Assembly: GCA_032718475.1 (NCBI GenBank)
Contig: JAUCBJ010008828.1
Span: 18,172 to 82,171 of the forward strand
DNA length: 64,000 nt
Direction: 5' to 3'
From: Nemertoderma westbladi
Lineage: Eukaryota > Xenacoelomorpha > Nemertodermatida > Nemertodermatidae
A program made the translations under genes and the position numbers. Under the pieces are notes generated by a model, which saw nothing but the letters and a program-made list of their open reading frames with translations, searched no databases and had not been told where the DNA came from. Shown piece by piece: positions 21,801 to 30,707 of this stretch. Positions within the stretch are counted from its first letter, which is position 1. Each line of letters starts with the position of its first letter.

Positions 21801-22622
21801 CGTCGCCGGTTGTTGCGGTTTACCTATTTCGGCCCTCGCATTATCCACTGACGGCTGTGGGACACTCTCTGCACCCCCCCTTTCGCCGCTAACTTGCTGT
21901 TGTGGGGTTCTCGTAGCCCCCCCCCAATCGCCACATCTAACTTCGCTACTCCTCACCTCGCTACTATATCCCTCTCCAGTCGACACATCAACCCTACCGC
22001 GGTCGGGTCTATTCACCCCCGCTTCTCCTCCTGCTATTGCGTGGCCTTCCAGGCCCTCTACTCCCTGTCTACCAACTACGTGGCCTACCAGGCCCTCTGC
22101 TCCCTGCCTACCAACTACGTGGCCTACCAGGCCCTCTGCTCCCTGCCTACCAACTACGTGGCCTACCAGGCCCTCATCTGCCTGGCCATATACGCCCGAC
22201 GCGTTTACATTAATAGCACCCGTATTGGAAACAGAATTAATTTGTCCGTTTGAAATAAAATCACTTGGATTATCTTGCGCGACTACACTATCTGAATTAT
22301 TTTGTAAATTCGGGCTCGCTGAATTATTTAAGTTATTTAGATTATTTTGTGTTATTGCATTACTTAAATTATTTTCTAAGTTCGAATTTCGGTTATTACT
22401 TTGATTAATTGGATTATTTTGCGTAGCTACATTAACATTAGAATTATTTTCTACACTAATATTAGGAATGTTCTTATTTAAATTTAAATTACTACCACTA
22501 GGTAAAGTATTGCCTGCAATAAAGGTTTGATTAGAATTGTCCCATACGGTACTATTAATATTAACCACGTCTACTGTACCATTATCATTATTACCCCCCC
22601 CCCCCCGCCCGTACGGTCGCAC
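15834..22622 (-). CDS. BEL1 gag-pol polyprotein
   Basis: 2262 open codons with a complete BEL/Pao domain set. It has an Asn-rich N-terminus; 13-aa GLVGHVVGRQGAE repeats (about 150-195); and an Arg-rich linker. A DUF1759-like gag domain begins at PVEPFKFDGSRPEEYLQF (about 630), and one CCHC knuckle CSRCVMSGHRAREC lies near 950. The aspartic protease is VDSGAAFTLV (about 1014). The RT runs from LRMVVDASAKTDGK through CDIEGMFNQV to YVDD (about 1385). RNase H shows FSDASLEAYGAALY (about 1572). Integrase has an H2C2 finger (HGG..., CQTC), CGVDMFGPIKIK (about 1962), SDNGTNFVG (about 2029) and CVERLVGS with the catalytic Glu (about 2079). A DUF5641-type tail ends the protein. All catalytic residues I checked are present. 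The frame begins at a G-run (about 22594-22612) with no ATG, so the true N-terminus is probably in the preceding ORFs. Confidence 0.92.
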   Translation of the reverse strand: MRPYGRGGGGNNDNGTVDVVNINSTVWDNSNQTFIAGNTLPSGSNLNLNKNIPNISVENNSNVNVATQNNPINQSNNRNSNLENNLSNAITQNNLNNLNNSASPNLQNNSDSVVAQDNPSDFISNGQINSVSNTGAINVNASGVYGQADEGLVGHVVGRQGAEGLVGHVVGRQGAEGLVGHVVGRQGVEGLEGHAIAGGEAGVNRPDRGRVDVSTGEGYSSEVRSSEVRCGDWGGATRTPQQQVSGERGGAESVPQPSVDNARAEIGKPQQPATESNRGIADIPSGVQPSRESRVDVARGRMKRRARSEEGRRTVGFNREVDERSHEREYSTDRRRKEDSSRSIAANDRRARTDSEPSIVEMRTESQWGRTPGDCRRPGGMRPGEAHYAPREGYAMYRYEDENSREGGRRETFRRDIPTDREYGSRGEDYSRRINFDPEQHMQTVGHTVGLTAHTIGHTERGNVGDRIAWTTGLNPEVAEYIPAGRPEADRPIPVPAQQYDYSMQGHNIYPGEGGIIADRCMGPNILTSTPVPNIPVGGGQGDIPPSQYQQSTLIGARTTRPLDENKSCDTEIWRGPLPPMTYPSQRRSRNRTDEPHQTGETIQHPSNPLEAQAMGMATLIDALKTRIELPPVEPFKFDGSRPEEYLQFRRMYSNEILTKNLTQAECLKYLQVYTGGPAYDIVRQYQGIEGGFTTAWRALDREYGHPAKIIRQTLRGITSGGLQDNPVSIKTFANKVEKALIVLKTLDAPYELNASNNITTIAQALPNWLRNKWRKIAFSTRDKKGAEPGLEEMSNFLNYEAELITDPVYSEDSLGKGPKTDYHRPKPEHNTSNALPRLRQSLPYAATQGTASPQLAEDKTTSWNGQGNNNNTNKHNPSTSNRQNPNNKNSRDFGTNATAIRNALYKEGYDPKSKCQLHANALHQTMNCRYWQALPRQDQIDYAFSNKICSRCVMSGHRARECKEKPMKFGQRRGQTMATSTVGAKKRGTVLLGVVPVRVIGEGNRSVTTLMLVDSGAAFTLVEEWVAEEIGLRTRPSRMAVTTISSKDEILEMRTGWCAIAAVAPGCDYGATIDPIQVIESININARRPTNIEVEQYKFLDNIDFSIPDVDVRKVSIIVGMDCPTAHERMQTVFGEDKQSDPVAILTPFGWTLSGPIKSKIPFRMSETSGCMFAGTMQEMGDEGAEEQLKRLLRQFTRLRKLKQTLKRSPEKNEYIHRTIKKYVEKGWAVELPVDEPNTDRTYYLPLHVALDPKKGKLRMVVDASAKTDGKCLNDYLLEGPNIYNSGIEVLLRFRNGKHAFTCDIEGMFNQVRVTEEDSDSQRFLWYNGEEEPPIIPAYKMIVQNMGAKSSSFTTTMAVRDTVKGKEDRYSGRAVDMIRRGFYVDDGMESGNTVKEILDTGREVRDILKGSGFNLTKFQSSSEEFIKAIEDRKPESTMDNPTTAKGQDMAIKRTESQQKALGIVWDRKTDELKYQLSQEGADIHTKRGYVSYIARIYDPLGLASPLLVTGKEILKRVYKLKDEWDVEVPEEIKRQWSKWTGNLEKMGTYNMPRVYFPDGNMTNLDLHMFSDASLEAYGAALYLVQREGAHRPRLAFSKAKSTPPDSASVPKLELTAARLGVRATAYLVDTIPNIVETHYWTDSMVVLGWLHNEKTRYPIFVANRVDEIRASTELERWHYCPTDENPADLLSRGVERHTFLKKEVLWQHGPQFLSDREAWPPMRKVDPGSEVVSEGEEGDSEGEEIYSQMVREIRDVQPGRELCDNPTDKLLSYSSSWYKTKKLVAYWRAFGNFLAGVGKDKKIRTTIDLEGAAKAVIRYEQRKNYGDEVERVGNQQHIRRDSELITLSPQLNDDGILVMNSRVGYNNSIVVPPKPIIIPTGSPIVHQIIWDSHKSILHGGTNRTLTEIRRTYWVKQLRKKVKAVVGQCQTCRRAKKERAVQEMAPLPASRVRQHDPPFTHCGVDMFGPIKIKVMRHTEKRYGIIFVCNNTRAVGIELAQDATASAFINALERFRDRKGGTIAVIYSDNGTNFVGAESEMAEALDILEGEEVRAAMRRRQVKWERRTPYAPHTLGCVERLVGSSKRLMTKLMNTHMVTEDVLRTVLAKCEGIINSRPLYPENDDPESLDVLTPSHFLMERPATIDMRGVDPDDIHSRQSWKVAKAISAEYWRRWVEEYLPTLHKRSKWRKPNRELREGDLVIVTDDTIINNQWQLARVVGTYSDEDGRVRSVEVRIGGKIGAKDRKTYRRAVGKCCLLEGAP
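22060..22180 (-). repeat. 39-bp tandem repeats in BEL1 gag
   Basis: About three to four tandem copies of a 39-bp unit coding for GLVGHVVGRQGAE in the gag-pol frame. The last copy is diverged. The in-frame repeat expands the low-complexity N-terminal part of Gag. Confidence 0.8.
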
Positions 22623-23293
22623 CAGTTTTGAGTCTGTCGTGCGGTCCCTGTCAGTGGGGTATCAATAAATGTATCTACGGCCCCCGGCTCCCCAAAAATA
22701 CTCGAGCCGGCCCCGCTTTCAGACGGCGACGCTCGCACCAGTTGCAGCTCGTGCGCCCGTCTAATCTTATCTTCCGCAAGCACACTCTGGCGTCTCTTTA
22801 ATTCCTTGTGCTCTCGTTCAGCCTCTGCCATTCTCCTCTCACACTCCTGGGTGTCCCGGGCGGCCGACTCCGCTACACTCCTAATGCTCTCCCTTCGTCT
22901 CACCTCGCGCTCCTTGCGTTCCTTTTCCCTTCTCGCCTCATGTTCCTTGCGTTCCTTTTCCCTTCTCGCCTCATGTTCCTTGCGTTCCTTTTCCCTTCTC
23001 GCCTCATGTTCCTTGCGTTCCTTTTCCCTCCTCGCCTCATGTTCCTTGTGTTCCGCCTCACGCTCTTTGCGTTCCCTATCCTCCCTCGCCTCACGCTCCC
23101 TACACTCCTTTTCCTCTATTTCCTCACACTCCCTAAGGCTTCTCAAAGCCCTTTCGGCCCTCTCTCCGGTTTCTCTAATCAATGCCGCTTCCCTCGCTAA
23201 CCGCACTCTCCCCTCCTCTAACCGTTCCTCCATTTCCCTCTGACCTTGTTCTACCATGTTGAGACGGTATGCGGCACCTATCTCTCTCACCAC
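22571..23293 (-). CDS. BEL1 gag N-terminal coiled-coil segment
   Basis: About 240 codons of highly charged helix-forming sequence. The 11-aa unit EHEARREKERK is repeated four times (33-bp DNA repeat, about 22912-23045), and the rest is Glu/Arg-rich, typical of a coiled coil for Gag multimerisation. The open frame has no ATG at its start. It runs on upstream without a stop to the G-run near 23340, where it meets the 291-codon ORF in a different frame. At its 3' end it crosses the long G-tract and stops, while the gag-pol frame opens at the same tract. It most likely is the middle of one Gag. Confidence 0.65.
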   Translation of the reverse strand: MVREIGAAYRLNMVEQGQREMEERLEEGRVRLAREAALIRETGERAERALRSLRECEEIEEKECREREAREDRERKEREAEHKEHEARREKERKEHEARREKERKEHEARREKERKEHEARREKERKEREVRRRESIRSVAESAARDTQECERRMAEAEREHKELKRRQSVLAEDKIRRAHELQLVRASPSESGAGSSIFGEPGAVDTFIDTPLTGTARQTQNWCDRTGGGGGVIMIMVQ

Positions 23294-23328
23294 TCTTTCT
23301 TTCGCGGAGGATGTAGCAGACTTATCGG

Positions 23329-24204
23329 TTACGACGGACCCCCTCCGCCTTCCCGACCTACTAACTTTCCCCCGCCTCCCGGAACTTTCTCCGACCGACG
23401 AGCTGAATCCTCGGGGTTAACCTCGGATTCGCCCCCCTCGGGTCCCCTCCAACCCACTAATTTTACTCCCCGGGCATCGACCAAGTATGGCCCTATGTAC
23501 ACTGGCGCTACGCTAGGTTCCATACTCCCACACTCCCATAGTTCAAACAGTTCGCCGGCAACCCCTTTTGCTCTCTCCTCGGCTAGTTCTCTCTGCCCAA
23601 AACGTATTAGGTAATTAAAGTGTCTATCCGACTCACCTAGTCGCTTTCTCAGTCTCACCTCGTCTACCTTCGCCCCTTCCTTCTTGGCGTCCTTCATTAG
23701 CTTCCGGGTCGCGTTGTAGGCCCGTCGAAGTCGCTCTGAAACCCCGACGTCCTCGTCGCCGACCTCTCCTCCGTCCCTCCGGGTTCGACGTCGTACCGGC
23801 GGCTCCACCGTCGCCGTTCCGGTGGGCCGTCCGTCGCCCTCGGCCTGTAGCTGGCCGGCGACATCGGTACCGATGTCTCCTCCGTCTCTCTGCGTCCGGG
23901 GCCGCACCGTCGGCCCCACCGTCGCCGTTTCGGCGGGCCGCTCGTCGCCCTCGGCCTGTGGCTGGCCGGCGACACCGGTGCGTCGACCCCCGTCCCGTGT
24001 CGACTCGTCTCCGTCTCCCTCCGTCCCGCTCTCTCTTTCTCTCGGTTCGACCTCGGGTTCCAGGCCCCCCTCGTCCTGAACTGCCGGATGACCCGTTACC
24101 GATGGGTCCGGCGTTGTGGGCCTGTATCGCCTGGTTGCGGCCTCGCGGATCGTTAGGTCTTCGTCCGGGGTCCGCGTCGGTGTCGTGTCACCTGACTGAC
24201 TCAT
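23329..24204 (-). CDS. BEL1 first ORF (gag N-terminus)
   Basis: 291 codons starting at the first ATG after the 5' LTR (ATGAGTCAG..., 66 bases inside it), which makes this the likely translation start of the element. The sequence is Pro/Thr/Glu/Arg-rich with a ~34-aa internal duplication (VAGQ.QAEGD.RP and flanks). A more ordered C-terminal part follows (SERLRRAYNATRKLMKDAKK, later HFNYLIRFGQREL). I recognise no named domain. The ORF ends shortly after the run GGAGGGGG, where the next frame begins. Confidence 0.65.
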   Translation of the reverse strand: MSQSGDTTPTRTPDEDLTIREAATRRYRPTTPDPSVTGHPAVQDEGGLEPEVEPRERESGTEGDGDESTRDGGRRTGVAGQPQAEGDERPAETATVGPTVRPRTQRDGGDIGTDVAGQLQAEGDGRPTGTATVEPPVRRRTRRDGGEVGDEDVGVSERLRRAYNATRKLMKDAKKEGAKVDEVRLRKRLGESDRHFNYLIRFGQRELAEERAKGVAGELFELWECGSMEPSVAPVYIGPYLVDARGVKLVGWRGPEGGESEVNPEDSARRSEKVPGGGGKLVGREGGGGPS

Positions 24205-24270
24205 CCTCTTCTGCAGATTTCGGTGGCTAGTGGTTGAGTTTTATCTGGGGCGGCAGCTGGTTTTAGTTAC

Positions 24271-24800
24271 TGTGACGGGATCCAGGAGGGATCCCGATTT
24301 ATCCGGTATTTTAGTTTACGCGTCCCCGCCGTGTATAAAGAGTAAACGAAACAGTGAATGAGTTCTGATGTTCGGTGTATAATAACTGATGGGTATAAGA
24401 TATAGATATAGATATGTGGAAGGCGGGATACGGTAACTAAAAGTCCCGTGCTCCCCTATCTAAACTAACTAACCTATGCTAGCACTACTGCACTTGAGAT
24501 AACTGAATTACTGATTAATAGGTTACTGATTATATTGCACGGTTGGCCTAATTACTACCTAATCGATGCCTTGCCCCCCTCTGATTGGTTGATACCCTTG
24601 TTGGCGCCCCGTGGAGTGTTCCCGTTCACTCCACCTGTACTCTCTGGGTTAGGGGTTTGGCCCCTGACCCTTTATTGTGTGCTTCCTTCCCACTCTTATT
24701 GGGATGGCACGAGTTGGTTAATTGCCCAATCTCGTGGCTCCCAATATTGCTTATCGGCTTATAACTTTATGGGGTGTTAGCGGGATTGAATAAGCTAACA
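24271..24800 (-). repeat. BEL1 5' LTR
   Basis: 530 bp, direct repeat of 10856-11384. It should hold the promoter for minus-strand transcription. The primer-binding site would lie just inside it (about 24270-24250, minus strand GTAACTAAAACCAGC...); I could not match this to a tRNA 3' end. Confidence 0.95.
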
Positions 24801-24805
24801 CATAT

Positions 24806-25300
24806 TATCTTATGTCAGGGCCCCAACCGCAGGTTATCGTGTTCGGAGAACCCGATTCTGTGCTCGGCCACGGAACTAGTCTTGCGCACGCCTTTATCTA
24901 TCATCAGCCTTCGACAGGGTTAACTTCTCAAGATTAAACAGTATCCTATGGAATCAAACCTAAAGGTTGTAGGGTACCCCAACAATTAAAAAAAAGATTC
25001 TTATGACATACTTCCTATCAGGCTCGTTATACCTCTGTGTAAGAAAAATACAGCAGGAAAACCGTATTCCTATAGAACTTGGATTATGACAGGGAAGTTG
25101 GCTATCACTGTTCTTCAGTAACGTCTATATCGCATAACTATTCGATTACAAAGTTAACAGTAATTATTGAGTTCATGTGGGAAGCCTTTTATTCGGTATA
25201 ATTAGTTATGGGGATGATATCATATTGTAATCGCTAATCTCAAGACAGACGACAGCTCAGTCAGTCAGCAAGAAAGTCAATAGCTACTATGTGTTATACT
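24806..25300 (+). pseudogene. LINE RT relic, right half (split by BEL1)
   Basis: Continues the relic at 10507-10855. AFDRVNFSRLNSILWNQT is RT motif A. A degenerate LFFSNVYI matches motif B and SYGDDIIL is a degenerate motif C, all in order on the plus strand with stops and frame changes. Motif order across the two halves supports insertion of BEL1 into an already decayed LINE. Confidence 0.65.
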
Positions 25301-25484
25301 TACTTAATAACTTAATCTTATAAAACAAAAGGACTCACTATCTTCTCATAAATAAAAAAGGGCGCAGTGCAACTGATATAATGTCTATGGGTTCCAGGGC
25401 ATAAAATCACCCATAGATTTATTTTGGAAATGTTTGTCCAGGTCGCGAGCGAGGCAGGTGTGGTAGAAGTAGATAGGTACATTT

Positions 25485-25920
25485 ATACAACTGTCTTCAA
25501 ACGAAATTGCTTTGAGATATTCCAGTCAACTGACGAAGACAAATCCAACGATTATATATACAAGAATATTTGAACAATCACAATTATTGACAACCCACAA
25601 ATTATTGAACAACCAGGAGCCATAAACAAGAACCAGGTTAAGAAAGATAGAAAATCTTAAAGTGGCCGACTACATCAGCCATGAGAAGTACGTGCAAGGT
25701 AAAATTGAAGCATCACAAACTGCTCACATAAAGCAACAGTCAATACTCTTGCCTTACAAAATTAGCTATCTGGAAGGGAATATTGTGCTAAGGGGCGCCT
25801 AATAGCTGATAGTCCTGAAGAACATGTTTGGAATTGGACATATAGAACCAAGAAGTCCACCAGAATTAAAGTGATTTATACATAAACTAAACTACGAGAT
25901 GATAGTGTCGTATAAATTTA
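25485..25920 (+). pseudogene. Decayed LINE fragment, same family as the LINE at 31970
   Basis: Matches the post-endonuclease linker of the intact LINE at 31970-35331 when read by eye. FEIFQSTDEDKSNDYIYKNI here parallels FEALQSMDEDQSTDSIYQNI there. ISHEKYVQGKIEA, AHIKQQS and GRLIADSPEEHVW match similarly placed blocks. Stops and frame changes are numerous. The left edge of duplication A falls inside it. Confidence 0.7.
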
Positions 25921-27585
25921 ATTAAAGTTCTTCCTTTATATTACTCTATCTACCTTATCATATTCGCTGTACTGCATAATTTTATTAATTTAGAGTAGAG
26001 GGATATGAGAGAATGTTGGACGTTATAATTCCATCATAGTTGTTGTAGCTATTGATTCGGTCTTCAAGAAATCCCGTGTATATTGGTATCTGACTACAGT
26101 GTTCTATAGAAGCTGTAGATAAACTCAGCATGATACGAATAACATATAGATAGCACGCTATGAACGACCAAATGTGTTGGATTAAATATATAATTATGTA
26201 AAAATAACATTTCGTACCATTCATTTATTTTTGAAACTGAGTGAGAGTGCATAATGTAGTTATCCCTAGGTCTAGCGAAGATGTTTTTGAGAAACAAAAA
26301 TATGAAGATATTTTCGTAACAAAAACTGTAAATATTGTTTCAATATTCTGAATCCGGTGTAAAATTTGATTAGACGGACTACTGAAGCCACAATTGTCGC
26401 TTCATTTACTCATTGAGAACTTTAAACCTCAGAATTACACCTCAGAAGTATTTATTTTGAGTAAAATACCGGTTAAATTTCTTTAGAAATTGTCGTTTCA
26501 TTATTGATTATAAATTTAGGATATTATATATAAATTATATATATTTTTTAAGAGAATCAGCACCCCATAGCGGGGTAAATATATTCTTATTGTTACTGCA
26601 CAAAACTGAATTGATAAGGATATTGGAAACAGCAGTAACACAGTAATAATACCATATATGTACGGTGCATTATAAAGTTAATAAAATAATTTAGAGTAAA
26701 AGGCCATGCAATAAAGTTATTAAAGATTATTATTTATAAATATATTAAATAACAACAAAAGAAGATTATTGTTTGTTTTATTGCATGCTCATGCAGCTAG
26801 AATTATATTTAATTTTAAATTAAATGCGGGGGGGGGGGGGGGTGGCGGGGGGTGTACACAATTTTTGGACAACTCTTCGATTTATCACTCCCAGCGTTTC
26901 AAATATTTTTGGTTTTGGCTATAATTTGGAATAAAGTTACCTAAGATGCTATTCTACATTGATAGCTCAGAAAAATTTTATTTTTGGCTATTTAATATTA
27001 TTTAAAGCTACAGTTAACAATGAAAAAACGTGGTTGATAAGATGAGTTTTTTTATAAATAGTATTAAATGTTATTAACTAAAAATTTCAAAAGGTTGTCT
27101 ATACTTTTATGCAGGGTTGCTATGTAGACAGACATTTGTAGAAGTAGTAGGGTTATGAAGTTGACAATTTCCCAAAAAAATATTTGGCGATAATAGATCG
27201 TTCATTATGCATAGTAATAGTAATTTCAATAGGTCTCCCTAAATGTAAATTGTTATAATTTGAAAAAGTAAAAGAGCTATTAAATACCCCCCCCCCCCCC
27301 CCCCCCCCCCACCCCCCTTAATTAGTTATAACTTAGTATGGAATGGTGATATAGAATTACAATGAATTGCAGAAGTTACCAGAATTACAGAAGCCACCTG
27401 GACTAACAAATATATATAATAACATCATTGTAAAAAATAATATTGTTTAATTTAATTCTTCAACATTTTAACTGGTAAATTTGTATCAAATAATAACATC
27501 GATCTACACAACCTCGCTACTAACTAACTACTAACTACTAACATCGATTTAATCAACTTCCATGGATAATGAGTGATTCATTAAA

Positions 27586-28292
27586 ATGATAATCATTATT
27601 GTTCTGCTTGTTACATTCCACACGGTAGCCACTCAGCTGAGTAACAACACAACCTCGCAGAAGACCACCACTGGTACACAACTCAGAATACCGGTCACAC
27701 ATGCCCCGAAGGTAGAAATTGGACACTGTCCTCAAAAAACATCGAGTTGCAAGAGATTTATGAAGCCAGGCTGCATAAGTTTATGAAAGCCAACGATTTA
27801 ATTAAACCGGTTATCGACTGGTATGGCTGCCACACTTGTTCACTCATATCTGTGGTATTCAGTGCGTGGTCCGCTGAATACAAGGCTGATATTACATTCG
27901 AAGTAGAAGATTCATGGTGCTACTATGAAGAATATAAAGGCAACTGTCTACCTATGCCTGAAACAGGTTGTCTCTATTTTGCGAACGTGGTACTTCCAGA
28001 ACATAAACCTGACCCAGACGACCCAAATGCTGTGAATCTCTTTGGGTTGATATCATATTACAACTACCTCCAGCTGGCACTCACTGTAACACACGAGACT
28101 TGCCAGTCTCAGTGCTGCAACGATGCGGCTTGCCCAGCTCCCGTATGGACTCACGAGAAAACCTCTACATCAGAAACCACTACCGAATACGTGCCGTTCA
28201 CCTGGGGAAACGGATCGGCTAATGTCAACCAAATGGTGACGTCTCATCTGGCTTGGGTCATCATTGTTGCCATAGTTCTCAGAGCGTTCTAG
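27586..28292 (+). CDS. Small secreted GPI-anchored, Ly6/uPAR-like protein (copy A), frameshifted
   Basis: The ATG at 27586 opens with a clear signal peptide (MIIIIVLLVTFHTVATQ), but this frame ends after 66 codons. The remaining protein is in another frame that overlaps it and runs to 28292. That frame has C-x2-C (YGCHTC), several spaced cysteines and a CCNDAAC motif (C-C-x4-C, the Ly6/uPAR finger ending). A Thr/Ser-rich stretch follows, then GNGSAN as a possible GPI site and a hydrophobic C-terminus (LAWVIIVAIVL). The layout signal peptide, cysteine-rich domain, GPI signal suggests a cell-surface protein. The frame change lies between about 27645 and 27740 and is shared by copy B. Poly-A signals (AATAAA) follow the stop. 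This is the best host-gene candidate in the window, but I cannot tell a pseudogene from a sequence error or an unseen exon structure. Confidence 0.55.
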
Positions 28293-29890
28293 AATATAGG
28301 CCTAACTGAAGCTAAAACTTCAATAAATAAACAATCCATTTGGATCCACATATTCTAGGAACAAAAACCGTCTAGAAATCACTTCTAGAAATATTTATCG
28401 GAAATTCTTTATGGTGATTGATTCCAATTTCAAAGGTTGTGGGTTCGATTTATTATCCGGCAAAATTATGTTTATTATATATCTTCAATAATTATTTCAG
28501 GGGGGGGGGGGGGGGGGGGGGGTAGCACCCCCAAACAGAACCTCACATTTTGTTATCTCTGAACCCTAAAATTGGATGAAAATTATTTTTTGTGATACTA
28601 AACATCGTCTGGGGTGAAGTTTATGAATAGCCAAAGGAAATATTTTTAATCTGGCCTCAAAATGGCACTGCAATTGTGCCAAAAGTGCCTTTTGCGCCAA
28701 ACACAATTTCAGAATATAAGTTCAGAAGAATCCTGCAACCAATTCTTATATTTTTGGCCCTTTGATCTAAAGAGGCTCCGGAGCGTTTGAGGCAAAATTT
28801 CTTCAGAATTTATTGTCAAAGGTATTCTGAATAAGTGTACCAAATTTCAACTCATTTATAGTTTTAGGAACAATTTTCACATTTTTATTTAGTCAACAAT
28901 AACGAAATTTTTCATCATTGCTAAAAATATATCTAATAAAACAACTTTGTAGTATTTTTAGTCATATACAGTATGTACCGTGAGAGCCTTTTTGATGAAA
29001 AGGACCTTATTCAATTGTAATAACTATTTACATCATTGTGTGTAAAGTAGCACTTTGCAGCGTTATGACCCGAGTTAATTTATGTACCGAGCGAGCGCAG
29101 CGCGGGAGGTTTACATAAATAACCAAGGGTCTTTAACGCTGAAAAGTGACCTTTGCAAGCAATTATGTATGTAATTTTGTTACATTATGTCAACTTATCA
29201 CCGTTCGGTATTTGAAGAAAAGATTTTAAGGATACTCATTTATACATTTTAATCATGTACTATATCGAATATAAGTTAAATTTATTAACAGGTGCACTGG
29301 TACACAGTATTAATTATACATTTAAATCTAATTAAAGTTTATTGGAAGTTATCTCCTGCATGGATGTGATAAATCATTAATCCATCTTGACTATAGTCGA
29401 CTGTAGCAAACTTAGTCACCGTCTTGTGTCCGTTCAGTTTTACTGAACACTGTCGTCACTTTCTTTCCTATTTTACTGTCTTCTATTGGACGTTTCGGCA
29501 TAATGGAAAACAATATACTTTAAACAATTATTTTTACATACAGTAGCTAGTCCTGTAGTCCCTTCACTGCCAACTGGATAATAAAGCAGCACTCATTAAC
29601 ATAAATGGAAATAAAAAATTCTGGAAAACGGTAATGTTGTTTCCATGTCATTGATTACTTTGCAGCGTTACGAGAAATTCACCAGAACGCTGTAAAGTTG
29701 ACATAAATGTAACAAAATATCGTGCTGCTAGAAGGCTTTTCAAAAATCAGACTAGCTCTTACGTTTTGGGTAATAACTTGAGTTTGAGAAACGATATGAG
29801 AAAACTGCTTGAGATTTGAAATCTCCATTAAATTCTGCACATAATAGGATTCAAAAATGTCGAAAATTATCGAATTAGGGGGGTGCTACC

Positions 29891-30042
29891 ATGACCTACT
29901 ACACCAACTGTATTATCACAATTCTGTTGGGCACAGCTTTGCAAAGTCGGCAATGACGTCCATGTGGGATCGAACTGGTGACCTTAGAGTTGGAAGTCTG
30001 ACGCTCTAGTCTCTTTCCAACGACATGTTATAGTAGGTCATC
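29891..30042 (-). mobile_element. 152-bp TIR element with tRNA-like interior (copy A)
   Basis: Terminal inverted repeats ATGACCTACTA/TAGTAGGTCAT (11 bp) are flanked by the direct repeat GTGCTACC (29883-29890 and 30043-30050). The 8-bp duplication is typical of hAT-type insertion. On the minus strand the interior reads like a tRNA: a TAGAGCGTCAGACTTCCAAC anticodon-arm-like block and a B-box-like AGTTCGATCCC. A related, internally shorter copy is at 38423-38559. Confidence 0.6.
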
Positions 30043-30653
30043 GTGCTACCTCCCCTCCCTCTCTTAAGTATTTAGCATAAACTCTCTAATAATAACTCAA
30101 ATTTTCCGAAGCACACCCATTACGGTTCGCTGTTAACTCAGTACACATCCTTTATACTTTCCAATAAGGTTTCTCTAATTATTCAATCAATTTTGTTGAT
30201 ATTAAACATTCTCATTTAGCGATATTCTATATTACTTTTCATTATGTTATGTTAATATCCCATTATTTACTTAATTAATGTGACGGGATCCTGGTTGGCC
30301 TGGGATGCCCCCCCCCCCCCCCCTTTTTTTTTTTTACTTAGTGGTGCCTTTCCTACTTGCTGCCGCTCTAGAAGACTGACTGGCCGTAGGCCTGATAAAA
30401 CTAGAGTTATGAGATTGCCGATAATATTATAATAGTCTCAATAGTGTAGTTTACCGGTACAATATACTGTAGCACAAAGTCAGTAGTGTGGTATACGACA
30501 TGCAGTGAAAACGGTTCACCTTCTTTACAGAGTCAATTGCCAACTGGTTACATAATGCACGTGATCGTTAATATAGGGAAAAATATATTGCCTATCTATC
30601 ACATCTTTATAGTCCCATTGGCCTGTGGATTTAATGTCTTATTATATTAGATA

Positions 30654-30679
30654 TTATACTGTATTATAATACAGTATAA
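30654..30679. repeat. 26-bp perfect palindrome
   Basis: A palindrome centred in TACTGTATTATAATACAGTA. It lies in an ~80-bp block (to 30707) that recurs at about 52962-53041, with the palindrome at 52989-53014. Confidence 0.85.
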
Positions 30680-30707
30680 ATTAATTAGTATTTTCAGTCT
30701 TTTTCGA

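Larger units (their letters stand above)
10856..24800 (-). mobile_element. Complete BEL/Pao LTR retrotransposon 'BEL1'
   Basis: A 13.9-kb element bounded by ~530-bp direct LTRs (10856-11384 and 24271-24800) that start TG and end CA. It is flanked by the 5-bp TSD CATAT (10851-10855 and 24801-24805). Reading on the minus strand, the order is 5' LTR, ~66-base leader, gag N-terminal ORFs, gag-pol, hairpin-repeat spacer, ORF3 (exonuclease plus zinc knuckles), purine-rich tract and 3' LTR. The LTRs differ by a handful of substitutions and one indel, so insertion is fairly recent but not new. The element interior is much more GC-rich than its surroundings. Confidence 0.95.
25848..30707. repeat. Segmental duplication copy A
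   Basis: About 4.8 kb that recurs as copy B (31230-39136, interrupted). The two are closely similar, with scattered substitutions and indels. Copy A keeps the empty site (TTTAGAGTAAA, 26690-26700) of the LINE inserted in B. It contains long G or C runs near 26827, 27289 and 28501 that differ in length from those in B (near 35470, 35925 and 37090). Confidence 0.9.

Noticed and set aside
12003-24230. Many plus-strand open frames of 60-240 codons inside BEL1 (for example 12889-13407, 15961-16680, 23822-24079)
   Set aside because: They are antisense to the gag-pol, ORF3 and gag frames, have no recognisable domains, and follow from the GC-rich composition of the element.
11119-24780. Identical 81-codon frames at 11119-11364 and 24535-24780
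   Set aside because: They lie within the two BEL1 LTRs, antisense to the element, and are identical only because the LTRs are copies.
27747-27749. TTG as the start codon of the 181-codon cysteine-rich frame
   Set aside because: Non-ATG initiation is unlikely here and would leave a GPI-type protein without a signal peptide; the signal peptide exists in the overlapping upstream frame.
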